DNA of 64,000 nucleotides from CAWUKT01 sp963923035 (GTDB taxonomy: Bacteria; Bacteroidota; Bacteroidia; J057; JADKCL01). Below, piece after piece: positions 16,268 through 25,462 of the stretch. The notes beneath the pieces were generated by a model. The model did not search any database, was not told the DNA's origin, and was given only the letters and a program-made list of their open reading frames with translations. The DNA lies in NCBI GenBank assembly GCA_963923035.1, contig CAWUKT010000027.1:1-64000 (forward strand). Reading direction: 5' to 3'. Every line of letters begins with the position of its first letter. Position 1 is the stretch's first letter. The translations under genes and the position numbers were made by a program.

Positions 16268-17278
16268 TCAGAGTTTCAATTGTGCACTCAGATCGAGCAT
16301 CCGCTCGATGGGCAGGCGGGCCTGAGAACGCAGAGGTTCAGGCACATCCACCTCGGGCAACTCATGTTTCAGGGCGAGGTAAACCTTCTCCAAGGTATTC
16401 AATTTCATGTGTGGACAATCGTTGCAGGCGCAGGTTCCATCGTTTGGAGCGGCGATAAATTCTTTTTCCGGACTCCGTTTTTTCATCTCGTGGAGGATTC
16501 CGGCTTCGGTCACCACGATGTACTGTTGGGCCTCATCGCTTTGCGTGAATTTGAGCAGGCCGGCAGTCGATCCGATGTAGTCGGCCATTTCGAGCACCGG
16601 GGCTTCGCATTCGGGATGGGCGATGATCTTGGCGCCGGGATGGCGCATCTGGAGCTCGACCAATTTTTTGCGGGAAAAAATCTCGTGGACCATGCAGGCG
16701 CCGTCCCAAAGCACCATGTCGCGACCGGTTTCGTGGTTGATGTAGGCGCCGAGGTTCTTGTCCGGCGCGAAAATGATGGGCTGGTCCTGGGGGAAGCTCT
16801 CCACGATGGCCTTGGCATTCGTGGAGGTGACGACCACATCGCTCAGGGCCTTGAGGCCCGCCGAGCAATTGATGTAGGTAACTACTTTGTGATCAGGATA
16901 TTGGGCTTTGAATTCGGAGAACAAATCGGGGGGACAGGAGTCGGAAAGCGAACAACCGGCGTTGAGGTCCGGGAGAATCACTTTCTTGCTCGGATTGATG
17001 ATTTTGGCGGTTTCGGCCATGAAATGCACCCCGGCGAACAGGATGAGGTCGGCGTCGGTCTTGGCTGCTTCCTGAGCCAGACCCAGGGAATCGCCCACGA
17101 AATCGGCAATGTCCTGGATGTCCGGCTCCTGGTAGTAGTGCGCCAACAGCACAGCATTTTTCTCCCGCTTCAACCGCTCAATCTCGGCGAAAAGATCCAA
17201 GGTCGGATCAACCTCGACGTCGAGGAAACCAATTTTCGAAATCGCGGAAATTTTGTCCTCTATCTTTTCTAATAACAT
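16268..17278 (-). CDS. nadA: Quinolinate synthase NadA
   Basis: 336 residues. It condenses iminoaspartate with dihydroxyacetone phosphate to quinolinate in de novo NAD synthesis, using a [4Fe-4S] cluster. Recognisable blocks are AHYYQEPDIQDIADFVGDS near residues 46-64, the Cys-containing AGCSLSDSCP, YINCSAGLKA, the AHPECEAP segment with Cys224, and the C-terminal CACNDCPHMKLNTLEKV. The cysteines at about 109, 138, 224 and 283-288 include the cluster ligands. It borders the proposed oriC and is transcribed away from it. No nadB or nadC is seen in the window. Confidence 0.96.
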   Translation of the reverse strand: MLLEKIEDKISAISKIGFLDVEVDPTLDLFAEIERLKREKNAVLLAHYYQEPDIQDIADFVGDSLGLAQEAAKTDADLILFAGVHFMAETAKIINPSKKVILPDLNAGCSLSDSCPPDLFSEFKAQYPDHKVVTYINCSAGLKALSDVVVTSTNAKAIVESFPQDQPIIFAPDKNLGAYINHETGRDMVLWDGACMVHEIFSRKKLVELQMRHPGAKIIAHPECEAPVLEMADYIGSTAGLLKFTQSDEAQQYIVVTEAGILHEMKKRSPEKEFIAAPNDGTCACNDCPHMKLNTLEKVYLALKHELPEVDVPEPLRSQARLPIERMLDLSAQLKL

Positions 17279-17777
17279 ATATTCTTCTTTTTAAATTCTT
17301 TTAAAATATATAGGTGTATTAAGCGTGTGGATTGTGTGCAGAACTAAATCCAGCAAAATTTGATTCTCACGTTAACCACATTCCTGATGCTGTTATACAC
17401 AAAATTAAAGGAAAACTTTTTTAGGTTATTTCATTCAAACTCACTGAATTCACATTTCTCCATCCACATATCCACTCCCTCAATAGAATTCCTATCAACA
17501 GGATAACTATTTCCAGTTTCGAGTAGTTTTGCCAGTGTGTAAATTGTGGGAAGTTTCACTTGTATCAACAGCTTGTAAACCGTTGTCCACATATCCACTC
17601 CCCATGTATTTTCAGGCTCGAAATCAAATTTATTTATGCGACGATTCTCCCACAGTTATCCATACTTTTTCCAACCAAGCTGTGGATAGCGTGCCTCTGG
17701 TTTTCAATCACTTAACATTTTTTTCATTTTCCCCTTTTTTGCGGGAATCACTGTTGATTCCTTAACTTTAATTTAAT
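17279..17777. other. Candidate chromosomal replication origin (oriC)
   Basis: 499 non-coding bases, AT-rich against GC-rich surroundings, between divergently transcribed nadA and mnmH. Matches to the DnaA box TTATCCACA with at most one difference from TTWTNCACA: TTAACCACA 17372-17380, TTATACACA 17393-17401 (exact), ATTTACACA 17536-17544 (minus), TTGTCCACA 17583-17591, TTATCCATA 17656-17664 and CTATCCACA 17681-17689 (minus). Weaker copies are at 17326-17334 (minus), 17460-17468, 17468-17476 and 17591-17599. T/A-rich stretches at 17281-17320 and 17709-17740 could serve as unwinding elements. Gene direction flips here: 14 of 15 genes to the left are minus, most to the right are plus. parS-like sites and mnmG are about 8 kb away. 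dnaA itself is not in the window. Confidence 0.72.
17463..17602 (+). repeat. 17-bp direct repeat pair within candidate oriC
   Basis: TCCACATATCCACTCCC occurs exactly at 17463-17479 and 17586-17602, 123 bases apart (close to 12 helical turns). Each copy carries two staggered DnaA-box-like cores (TCCACA and ATCCACT). This looks like an iteron-like pair inside the origin region. Confidence 0.7.
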
Positions 17778-18821
17778 ATGGAAATCTCTCCGGCTGACTT
17801 CGTTTCTCTGTCCGAAAATCTCCCCGTGTTGGACGTCCGTTCACCGGGGGAATATGACAAGGGAAATGTCCCGGGAGCAGTGTCGTTTCCGTTGTTCACG
17901 AATACGGAGCGGGCGGAGATTGGGACGATGTACAAACGGGTGGGTCGGCAGCCAGCATTTGAGCGGGGATTGGAATTGGTCGGGCCGAAAATCAAGGAAA
18001 TGGTGGTGCGTGCCCAGCAGTTGGCCGTGGAGGGGAAAGTCCTGGTGCATTGTTGGCGGGGCGGAATGCGGAGCCAATCGGTGGCCCAGCTGCTGACGAT
18101 GTCGGGCTTGGAAGTCAAACTGTTGAAGGGTGGGTACAAAGCGTTTCGGAATTGGGTCCTGGAAAAATTGGCTGAGCCTTGGGAATTTCGCGTGTTGGGA
18201 GGAATGACGGGGAGTGGAAAAACGAAGATTCTCCATGCCATTCGGGACCAGGGCGCAGTGATTGTAGATTTAGAGGCTTTAGCCGATCACCGCGGATCCG
18301 CGTTTGGTCATTTGTCCACGACCTCCATAGTCACCCAGCAGCAGTTCGAAAACCAGTTGGCCATTTTCCTCCATCGCTTGCCACCAAACCAGCCGGTTTG
18401 GGTTGAGGACGAAAGTCCCCGCATCGGCAAGGTCGTGGTCCCTCACTTTTTTCACCAGCGCATGCTGGCGGCACCCCTTTACCTCATCGAGGTAGACCGC
18501 AAAATCCGCATCCAGTTCCTCAAAGAGGAATACGGCACCTATCCCAAATCGGAAATCCGGGACAGCATCGACCGGCTGTCCCGCCAGCTCGGAGGCTTGC
18601 GCCACCGCCAATGCCTCGAATTCCTCGAAAACGACGACATCGAACCGATGGTCGACCTGCTCCTCGATTACTACGACAAATTTTACCGGCACTCTTTAAA
18701 AGGCCGCCACACCGCGGCGACCCTCCCCGTTCACCACCTCGACTTTGATTTGATCGCCCGGGAACTGCTGAATTATTCCTCCAAAACTGTAAATTTGGGG
18801 ACCAAAAATTCTGCACCATGA
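17778..18821 (+). CDS. mnmH: tRNA 2-selenouridine synthase MnmH (SelU)
   Basis: 347 residues. It converts 2-thiouridine at tRNA position 34 to 2-selenouridine through a geranylated intermediate. The N-terminal rhodanese domain (about 5-125) has the active-site loop VHCWRGGMRS with Cys92. The C-terminal P-loop domain has Walker A GGMTGSGKT at 141-149. The length is typical. It would need selenophosphate from SelD, which is not in the window. The gene is the first on the right side of the candidate oriC. Its stop overlaps the next start by four bases. Confidence 0.95.
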   Translation: MEISPADFVSLSENLPVLDVRSPGEYDKGNVPGAVSFPLFTNTERAEIGTMYKRVGRQPAFERGLELVGPKIKEMVVRAQQLAVEGKVLVHCWRGGMRSQSVAQLLTMSGLEVKLLKGGYKAFRNWVLEKLAEPWEFRVLGGMTGSGKTKILHAIRDQGAVIVDLEALADHRGSAFGHLSTTSIVTQQQFENQLAIFLHRLPPNQPVWVEDESPRIGKVVVPHFFHQRMLAAPLYLIEVDRKIRIQFLKEEYGTYPKSEIRDSIDRLSRQLGGLRHRQCLEFLENDDIEPMVDLLLDYYDKFYRHSLKGRHTAATLPVHHLDFDLIARELLNYSSKTVNLGTKNSAP

Positions 18822-19276
18822 GTTTTCCCAGCATTTACGAAGCCGAAACCACCCGCAAATTAATTGAGCGGATCGAGCAACTGACTCCCGAAACGCAGCC
18901 CCAGTGGGGCACCATGGACGTCGCCCAGATGTTGGCGCACCTGTGCGTCGCGTATGACATCACCTACGGTGTGACGCCCGCGAAATACAACGCTTTCATG
19001 CGCTTCATGCTCAAGAATTTCCTCAAAAATGTAGTGGTCGGTCCCAAACCTTATAAGAAGAACTCCCGGACGGCTCCCGCATTTCTGATTTCCGACGAGC
19101 GCGACTTCGAACACGAAAAGCAACGCCTCATCGATTATATCCGCCGCGCCGAATCCGATGGCCGTGATTTCTACGAAGGTCTGGTCAGCTCTTCCTTCGG
19201 CAAAATGACCGCCGACGAATGGTCCGTCCTGTATTACAAGCACAATGACCACCACCTGACCCAGTTCGGCGTCTGA
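18818..19276 (+). CDS. DUF1569 (DinB-like) protein
   Basis: 152 residues. A four-helix protein of the DUF1569/DinB-like group. Visible are WGTMDVAQMLAHLCVAYD near residue 30 and YYKHNDHHLTQFG at the C terminus, whose histidines form the family's presumed metal site. The biochemical role is unknown. The start codon overlaps the mnmH stop by four bases, so it is coupled to mnmH; a functional link to tRNA modification is not established. It converges with the beta-propeller lipoprotein, with an 8-base gap. Confidence 0.85.
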   Translation: MSFPSIYEAETTRKLIERIEQLTPETQPQWGTMDVAQMLAHLCVAYDITYGVTPAKYNAFMRFMLKNFLKNVVVGPKPYKKNSRTAPAFLISDERDFEHEKQRLIDYIRRAESDGRDFYEGLVSSSFGKMTADEWSVLYYKHNDHHLTQFGV

Positions 19277-19284
19277 TTTTTTCC

Positions 19285-20187
19285 TTATTCCTTTGCTTCC
19301 ATCCAAACTGTCTCTCCATGGTATCCTTTCGAGGTAATTTGGAGGACATCCTTGGTTTCCAGTTCAAGGAGGAAAATATCGTCTCTCCCGTCCAATTGAG
19401 CGTGGTAGGACACATAGCAGCCCTGCGGATCCATTGAAATTTCACTTTCGTTGATCGACGTTTTGGTCAGTTGGGTCACCTCCAATGTGGCCAGGTCAAT
19501 GCGGTAGATGTCATTGGGCATTTCTTCTTCGGCCATCGTCGTCACAATGCTTTTCCCGTCCTTGGTCCAGGAGGTGTATTTTTCCCGCAGCTCATTGTCG
19601 GTGATGCGGCGCGTTTTGGCGCTCGGCAAATCATAGAGGTACAGTTCATTCGATCCGCTTTGATCTCCGATGAATAAAATCTGGTTTCCATCGGGGGACC
19701 ATTTCGGTCGACCATTGTAGCCCTTCATTTCGGTGATGGGCATGCTATCGCTGAGGTTTTCCATCGACGCCACCCACAATTGAGCATCTACCTCGTCTTT
19801 CTTTTGCCAGACCAATTTTTCTCCCTGGGGATTCGGGATGAAATCATCGATGGGCGGCAAGTCAATGTCCAGCGGCGTTCCGTCGGGTCGCATGGCCCGC
19901 CGTTGAAAATTGCCGACGGTGTCCGTGGAGTTGTATATCAGGTAATTTTTCTCTGGTACCGGAATCGGTTGCCATTCCCAACCCAATCCATCCGTGACTT
20001 GCTCCTCTTTTCTGGTCGCTGAATTCCAGCGGTAAATATCGAATCCCTGGCCCCGATCGCCGATATAATAGAGGTAAGTTTCCTTGATTTCAGGAACGGG
20101 TAACTTGACTTCTTCGGTAGTGGGTTCGGTAGAAGAACAATGGACAAGGAACAGGCAGAGGAGTAGGAAAAGGGAGAATTTTTTCAT
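19285..20187 (-). CDS. TolB-like beta-propeller lipoprotein
   Basis: 300 residues. Lipoprotein signal MKKFSLFLLL... with lipobox LVHCS (Cys17). The mature part shows repeated blades of the WD40/PD40 type: GFDIYRWNSATRKEEQVTD, PKWSPDGNQILFIGD, NELYLYDLPSAKTRRITD, DIYRIDLATLEVTQLT and DDIFLLELETKDVLQIT. This resembles the TolB C-terminal propeller and peptidase-S9-type propellers, without a protease domain. It is probably an envelope protein involved in binding. It diverges from the SulP gene, 91 bases away. Confidence 0.82.
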   Translation of the reverse strand: MKKFSLFLLLCLFLVHCSSTEPTTEEVKLPVPEIKETYLYYIGDRGQGFDIYRWNSATRKEEQVTDGLGWEWQPIPVPEKNYLIYNSTDTVGNFQRRAMRPDGTPLDIDLPPIDDFIPNPQGEKLVWQKKDEVDAQLWVASMENLSDSMPITEMKGYNGRPKWSPDGNQILFIGDQSGSNELYLYDLPSAKTRRITDNELREKYTSWTKDGKSIVTTMAEEEMPNDIYRIDLATLEVTQLTKTSINESEISMDPQGCYVSYHAQLDGRDDIFLLELETKDVLQITSKGYHGETVWMEAKE

Positions 20188-20278
20188 GGAAAGGGTAGCT
20201 GGATGAAGGGAACGGAGAAGAAGTTAGGGCAAAAAGTGAATAAATGGGTGGGGAAACGGGAAAATAGTTGCGGGAAAA

Positions 20279-22036
20279 TTGAATCTGAATGGCAGTTTGA
20301 ACAATTTAAACGGCGAGGTGAAGCGTTACCTGCCCATACTGAAGTGGTTGCCGCAGTACAAGCGGAAAAATCTGGCTCCGGACCTGATTGCCGGCCTGAC
20401 GGTCGGCGTGATGCTGGTGCCGCAGGGCATGGCCTACGCCATGCTGGCTGGCATGCCCCTCGTCAATGGCCTCTATGCCGCGACGATACCGTTGTTGATC
20501 TACGCGTTGTTCGGTACCTCGCCCAAAGTCGCCATCGGACCGGTGGCGCTCGACTCCATGTTGGTGTCCTCCGGCTTGATTGCCCTCGCCATTCCCGTGA
20601 CCGACCACTACATCGAACTGGCCGTCTTGCTCGCTCTGATGGTCGGCGTCTTGCAGGTCATCATGGGCGTCCTCCAATTGGGATTCCTCGTCAACTTTCT
20701 CTCCCAACCCGTGATCCGTGGCTTCACCTCGGCCGCGGCCCTCATCATTTCCCTCAGCCAACTGCGGCACCTCATCGGCGTCGAATTGCCGCGCTCCCAA
20801 TTTTTCTTCTCCCAACTGCCCGACGTTTGGAAAGGCCTACCTGACACCCACCTGCCTACCTTGTGGTTGGGGCTCGGCGGCATCGCCATCATCGTGGCCA
20901 TCAAGAAAATTCGCCGCTCCATTCCCGGGCCCTTGATTGCGGTGGTCCTGGCGACGGTTTTGGTTTATACCCTGGACCTTGAGGAAATGGGCATCAGCAT
21001 TGTCGGGACGGTGCCGGGCGGACCTCCGCCTTTTTCGCCGCCGAAATTTAGCTTGGAAAGTTTCCTGGACCTGCTGCCAACGGCGGGCACAATTGCTTTG
21101 GTCGGCTTCATGGAACTGATTTCGATTGCGAAAAGTCTCCAGGCCCGCGACCGGGACCATGAGCTGGACGCCAACCAGGAATTGTTGGCCCTCGGCCTCT
21201 CCAATATATCGGCTTCCTTTTTCCGTGCCTTCCCCGTCAATGCCAGCTTTTCCCGTTCCGCCATCAACGCCGACTCGGGTTCCAAAACGCCTTTGTCCTC
21301 CATTTTTACGGCCATTTTCATTCTCCTGACCCTCCTTTTCCTCACTCCTTTGTTCTACCACCTCCCCAAAGCCATCCTCGCCTCGATGATCATCGTCTCG
21401 GTCTTGGGACTGATTGAATTTCGGGCGGCGGCACGGCTGTGGAAAATGGACAAGCTCGATTTCTTCTCTTTGCTTGCGACCTTCGCCGCGACCCTGAGCC
21501 TGGGCATCGCCATTGGAATTGGGGTGGGCGTGGGCCTGTCCTTGTTGGGGGTGATCTACCGCAGTGTGAAACCGCATATCGCCGTCATGGGCCGCTTGCC
21601 GGATACCCGATTTTACCGGAACGTCCTGCGTTTTCCCGAAGCAGAAGACCGGCCCGATATTTTGGTGCTGCGCTTCGACGCCCAGATGTACTACGCGAAT
21701 ATTGGGTTTTTCCGCGCCAAACTGTGGGAAGAGATTCACCGAAAAGGTCCTTCGTTGAAGTTGGTGGTGCTGAATTCCGAATCGATCCATTACCTGGACT
21801 CGATGGCGGTGACGGCACTGCAAGAAATCATCGCCGAATTGGAAGCGCAGGGCATCCAGTTTTACATGGCTGCGGTGATTGGGCCGGTGCGGGATATTCT
21901 GACGCGGACGGGGCTGATGGAAAAAATGGGGGTGACCATGCAGTTCATGCACGTGTACGAAGCGGTGCAGCACTGGGATGGGGAAAAGGAGAGTGCTCAC
22001 CCGGCGGGTGCGCAAACAAACGAATCCAAGCGTTGA
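20279..22036 (+). CDS. SulP-family anion transporter with STAS domain
   Basis: About 585 residues, inner membrane. The SulP transporter core begins near residue 30 with PDLIAGLTVGVMLVPQGMAYA, the family's first transmembrane signature, then GLYAATIPLLIYALFGTS. The cytoplasmic STAS domain occupies about residues 440-560 and includes LDSMAVTALQEI. Substrates in the family include sulfate, bicarbonate and other anions, and cannot be assigned here. The start is uncertain: no ATG precedes the conserved part, so TTG at 20279 or GTG at 20318 is used. It converges with the epimerase gene with no bases between stop codons. Confidence 0.92.
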   Translation: MNLNGSLNNLNGEVKRYLPILKWLPQYKRKNLAPDLIAGLTVGVMLVPQGMAYAMLAGMPLVNGLYAATIPLLIYALFGTSPKVAIGPVALDSMLVSSGLIALAIPVTDHYIELAVLLALMVGVLQVIMGVLQLGFLVNFLSQPVIRGFTSAAALIISLSQLRHLIGVELPRSQFFFSQLPDVWKGLPDTHLPTLWLGLGGIAIIVAIKKIRRSIPGPLIAVVLATVLVYTLDLEEMGISIVGTVPGGPPPFSPPKFSLESFLDLLPTAGTIALVGFMELISIAKSLQARDRDHELDANQELLALGLSNISASFFRAFPVNASFSRSAINADSGSKTPLSSIFTAIFILLTLLFLTPLFYHLPKAILASMIIVSVLGLIEFRAAARLWKMDKLDFFSLLATFAATLSLGIAIGIGVGVGLSLLGVIYRSVKPHIAVMGRLPDTRFYRNVLRFPEAEDRPDILVLRFDAQMYYANIGFFRAKLWEEIHRKGPSLKLVVLNSESIHYLDSMAVTALQEIIAELEAQGIQFYMAAVIGPVRDILTRTGLMEKMGVTMQFMHVYEAVQHWDGEKESAHPAGAQTNESKR

Positions 22037-22972
22037 TTACTTTTTGACGACGAGTTGCTCGTAAATCTGGCGGATGCCGGTTTCGAGATCCGTCCCCGGT
22101 TGGTAGCCGGTGAAGCGCTCCAATTTTTCCGACGACCCAAATCGCCGGCCGACTTCGTAATCGATCCGCGCAATGGGCGGCTCCATGTACTTGATCTGCG
22201 ACTTGGAACCTGTCACCTTCAAAATGGTTTCCGCGAGTTGGCGGATCGGAATCTCGTCTTCCTTGGCAATGTTGAAGATTTCGCAACCCTTTACCTTGTC
22301 CATCAACTGAACTGAGGCTTCGACCGCGTCGTCCACGTAGGTGAAGTCGCGCGTTTGGCTGCCGTCACCAAACACAGTGATATCCTGCCCGGCCAACGCC
22401 ATCTCGATGAAGCGCGGGATGACCATGCGGTTGTCCTGGTTGGCGCCGTAGATGTTGAAGAAGCGGATGGAAATGGATTGGAAACCGGTTTCCTGGTAGA
22501 GCGATTGGAGGTAAATCTCGTTGTACCGTTTGGCAACGGCGTAGCTGGTATCCGGTGCGACCGGGACATTTTCGGTGATGCCGTCCTCGATCTTGCCGTG
22601 GCCGTAGACCCCGGAGGTGGAAGCATACACGATGCGTTCCATGCCGACGTCGCGCGCGGCGTCGACGGCATTTTTCAGCCCTTGGACCTCAACTTCCATC
22701 GTGACGACCGGGGATTGCGCGACGACATCGACGCCGAGCACCGCCGCAAAATGGAAGAGCATGTTGCACCCTTCCATGGCTTCGCGGACCACGGCATAGT
22801 CGCGGACATCGCCCTGGACGAGTTGGATCCGGGATTGCAGGTCCGGGCTGAGTTTGTTGCCGCGGAGGAGGCTGTCGAGCACAACGACGTCATGGCCATC
22901 GTTGACGAGTCGCCGGACGAGGTTGCTCCCAATGAATCCTGCCCCACCTGTAACCAGTATTTTCCTTTTCAT
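22037..22972 (-). CDS. NAD-dependent sugar-nucleotide epimerase/dehydratase (extended SDR)
   Basis: 311 residues from the ATG at 22970-22972 (MKRKILVTGGAGFIGSNL), which puts the GGAGFIG NAD-binding loop at the N terminus as in all extended SDRs. The catalytic residues are Ser/Thr in STSGVYGHG and Tyr-Lys in SYAVAKRYNE (YxxxK). The family includes UDP-glucose 4-epimerase and similar enzymes that supply sugars for polysaccharide. The substrate is not determinable. The gene is monocistronic on the minus strand. Confidence 0.9.
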   Translation of the reverse strand: MKRKILVTGGAGFIGSNLVRRLVNDGHDVVVLDSLLRGNKLSPDLQSRIQLVQGDVRDYAVVREAMEGCNMLFHFAAVLGVDVVAQSPVVTMEVEVQGLKNAVDAARDVGMERIVYASTSGVYGHGKIEDGITENVPVAPDTSYAVAKRYNEIYLQSLYQETGFQSISIRFFNIYGANQDNRMVIPRFIEMALAGQDITVFGDGSQTRDFTYVDDAVEASVQLMDKVKGCEIFNIAKEDEIPIRQLAETILKVTGSKSQIKYMEPPIARIDYEVGRRFGSSEKLERFTGYQPGTDLETGIRQIYEQLVVKK

Positions 22973-23311
22973 CACCGTGTTAGTAAACGGAAATGCGCGG
23001 CGGCAGTTGGGGAAAACGGGCTGGATGTAGGAAAAACATGGTTTCTGTTTTTCTGGCGGCTGTCCCCCGTGGCCTCCGGGCAAATCCGATGCGATACTAA
23101 GGATATTGTATGGGGTGTGCAAAGGGTGGGGGTAGATTTAATGGTGTTTTAATGGTGGGGGTGGGGGAGGAAACAGAGAAGGCTGAGCATCAACACCCAC
23201 CCGTGCATAAAAATTCCGCCTTTTCCCTCCCAAAACCCCACAAAACCCCGAATTTTTCAGCATCTTTGCGGCTTTCTGCCCAAGTACTATCAATTGATCC
23301 GGCACCAACGC
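22973..23311. promoter_or_regulatory. Divergent promoter region, epimerase and purN
   Basis: 339 bases without a gene, between two divergent transcription units. It holds a tandem 10-mer TTTAATGGTG at 23137-23146 and 23148-23157, next to a G-rich run. A TTG start in frame with purN at 23294 was passed over in favour of the ATG at 23312. No other structure is evident. Confidence 0.4.
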
Positions 23312-23920
23312 ATGGGGAATCTTGCTCCGACTGAATACCGTCTCGTGCTCCTCGCCTCCGGCAACGGCACCAACGCCGAACGCCTGATCCGGCACTTTGC
23401 CGATTTAGACCTCGCCCGGGTCGTCGCTGTCCTCACCGACAACCCCAAGGCCCGCGTCCTCCAACGCGCTCACAATCTGGGGATTCCCACTTCCGTACTG
23501 CCCAAAAATGTGTACACCCACGGGGAAGCCTTCCGCGAGCAACTCCAGGCCCTCGGCGCGGACCTTGTCATTTTGGCGGGATACCTCAAACTGGTTCCGT
23601 CGGCAGTGGTCGCAGCCTATCCCAACGCATTGGTCAATATCCACCCGGCCCTGCTGCCGAAATTTGGCGGCAAAGGCATGTATGGGATGCGCGTCCACGA
23701 AGCGGTGATCGAGGCAAAGGAAAAATGGTCCGGCATCACGATCCACTATGTCAACGAGGTCTACGACGATGGTGAAATCATCGTCCAGGAATCGTTGCGG
23801 GTGCAGCCGCATTGGGGGGCCGATGATCTGGCCACCGCCATCCACCAATTGGAGTACCAGCATTTTCCGACAACAATCGAATTATTACTGCGGCAACGCC
23901 GCCAGCTTGAACATCCATGA
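23312..23920 (+). CDS. purN: Phosphoribosylglycinamide formyltransferase PurN
   Basis: 202 residues from the ATG at 23312. It transfers a formyl group from 10-formyl-THF to GAR in purine synthesis. Motifs: LASGNGTNAERL near the N terminus, LAGYLKLVPSAVV, VNIHPALLPKFGGKGMYG (catalytic Asn-x-His), and the C-terminal HYVNEVYDDGEIIVQ with the catalytic Asp. The last codons overlap purH by four bases, so the two purine genes are coupled. Confidence 0.95.
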   Translation: MGNLAPTEYRLVLLASGNGTNAERLIRHFADLDLARVVAVLTDNPKARVLQRAHNLGIPTSVLPKNVYTHGEAFREQLQALGADLVILAGYLKLVPSAVVAAYPNALVNIHPALLPKFGGKGMYGMRVHEAVIEAKEKWSGITIHYVNEVYDDGEIIVQESLRVQPHWGADDLATAIHQLEYQHFPTTIELLLRQRRQLEHP

Positions 23921-25443
23921 GTGGCAATAAAAAAATCGCTTCGGCTCTGCTCTCCGTCTTCCACAAGGACGGACTGGACCAAATTGCGACCCGGCTCCAT
24001 GAGCTCGGCGTCCAGTTGATTTCGACGGGCGGGACCGCCCGTTTCATCCGCGACCTGGGCCTGCCGGTGACCGAAGTGGTCGACCTCACCGATTACCCGT
24101 CCATTTTTGGCGGGCGGGTGAAGACCTTGCACCCGAAAGTTTTCGGGGGAATTCTGGCGCGCCGGGACCACGAAGGCGACCAGGCCGAGATGGCGCAATA
24201 CGAAGTGCCGTCCATTGACCTGGTGATCGTTGACCTGTATCCGTTCGAGGCGACTGTCGATTCGGGCGCAGACCACGCGGCCATCATCGAGAAAATCGAC
24301 ATCGGCGGCATCGCCCTGATCCGGGCGGCGGCAAAAAACTACCAGGATGTGGTCATCGTCTCGCACCAGGGCCAGTACGGCCAGTTGGTCGAACTGCTCG
24401 ATGCCCAGCAAGGTGAATTTTCATTGGAACAACGGAAGCAATTTGCCGCGGCGGCATTTTCCGTTTCCTCCTCCTACGACACCCACATCTACAACTACCT
24501 CGCGGGCAATGAAGTCGGCCGGGTGAAGATGTCCGGTCCGGAAATGACCTTACGCTACGGTGAAAACCCACATCAGCAAGCGAGTTTCCACGGCGACTTT
24601 GACAAGTACTTCGACCAACTCAACGGCAAGCCCCTTTCCTACAACAATTTCATCGACGTGGATGCGGCGGTGACCTTGATGGAGGATTTCCGGGCGGGCG
24701 AACCTTGCTTCGCGATCTTCAAGCATACCAATCCCTGTGGTGTGGCGACGGGTCAGAATTTGGCGGAGGCCTGGGACCGGGCCTTGGCGAGCGATCCGGT
24801 TTCGGCGTTTGGAGGCATCCTCATCTGCAATGGAAAAGTGGAAGCTGATGTGGCGGAAAAAGTGAAGGAAATCTTCTTCGAAGTCATAATTGCTGAGGAT
24901 TTTTCAGAAGAAGCGCTGGAAATGTTAAAAAAGAAGAAAAAACGTATTATTCTAAAGCAGAAATATTTTAGATTGCCAAAACATTCCGTTCGTTCTGCCG
25001 TGGGAGGGATGCTGGAGCAGGAAAGGGACCAACTGGAATTGACCACCAACGACTATGAACTAAAGACCGACCGAACTGCGACCGAGGCTGAGTTGCAGGA
25101 CGCCCTGTTCGGGGAAAAGGTCGGAAAGCATTTGAAATCAAATGCAATCGCCATTGTTAAGGACGGACAACTCATCGGGAGTGGGATTGGGCAAACCTCC
25201 CGGGTGGATGCCTTGCGGCAGGCCATCGACAAAGCCCAAAGAATGGGATTCGAATTAAAAGGATCGGTGTTGTACTCAGACGCTTTTTTTCCATTTTCGG
25301 ATTGTGCGGAAATCTCCCACGCAGCGGGCATCGATGTGCTGGTTGAGCCGGGCGGATCGATCCGTGACCAGGATACAATTGATTATTGCAAAGACAACGG
25401 AATGTGCCTGATCTTTACAGGCCACCGTCATTTTAAACATTAA
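23917..25443 (+). CDS. purH: Bifunctional AICAR transformylase / IMP cyclohydrolase PurH
   Basis: 508 residues. It carries out the last two steps of IMP synthesis. The N-terminal IMP cyclohydrolase (about 1-190) shows SVFHKDGLDQIA, STGGTARF, and GGRVKTLHPKVFGGIL. The AICAR transformylase part (about 200-508) contains LRYGENPHQQAS, the FKHTNPCGVATG motif and the C-terminal SDAFFPFSD...GGSIRDQD block. A short AT-rich stretch (24880-24990) encodes a Lys-rich loop (KKKKKR), but the reading frame is continuous. It is coupled to purN upstream; mreB follows after 19 bases. Confidence 0.97.
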   Translation: MSGNKKIASALLSVFHKDGLDQIATRLHELGVQLISTGGTARFIRDLGLPVTEVVDLTDYPSIFGGRVKTLHPKVFGGILARRDHEGDQAEMAQYEVPSIDLVIVDLYPFEATVDSGADHAAIIEKIDIGGIALIRAAAKNYQDVVIVSHQGQYGQLVELLDAQQGEFSLEQRKQFAAAAFSVSSSYDTHIYNYLAGNEVGRVKMSGPEMTLRYGENPHQQASFHGDFDKYFDQLNGKPLSYNNFIDVDAAVTLMEDFRAGEPCFAIFKHTNPCGVATGQNLAEAWDRALASDPVSAFGGILICNGKVEADVAEKVKEIFFEVIIAEDFSEEALEMLKKKKKRIILKQKYFRLPKHSVRSAVGGMLEQERDQLELTTNDYELKTDRTATEAELQDALFGEKVGKHLKSNAIAIVKDGQLIGSGIGQTSRVDALRQAIDKAQRMGFELKGSVLYSDAFFPFSDCAEISHAAGIDVLVEPGGSIRDQDTIDYCKDNGMCLIFTGHRHFKH

Positions 25444-25462
25444 TTGAGCGGGAAATTGAACT

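Noticed and set aside
23137..23157. Tandem TTTAATGGTG repeat
   Set aside because: Only two 10-base copies in a low-complexity G-rich stretch; no sign of a regulatory role beyond position in a divergent gap.
23566..23578. TGTCA-TTT-TGGCG, a match to the hsp20 upstream motif
   Set aside because: It lies inside purN and encodes the conserved Leu-Val-Ile-Leu-Ala-Gly strand. It is a coding coincidence, not a regulatory site.
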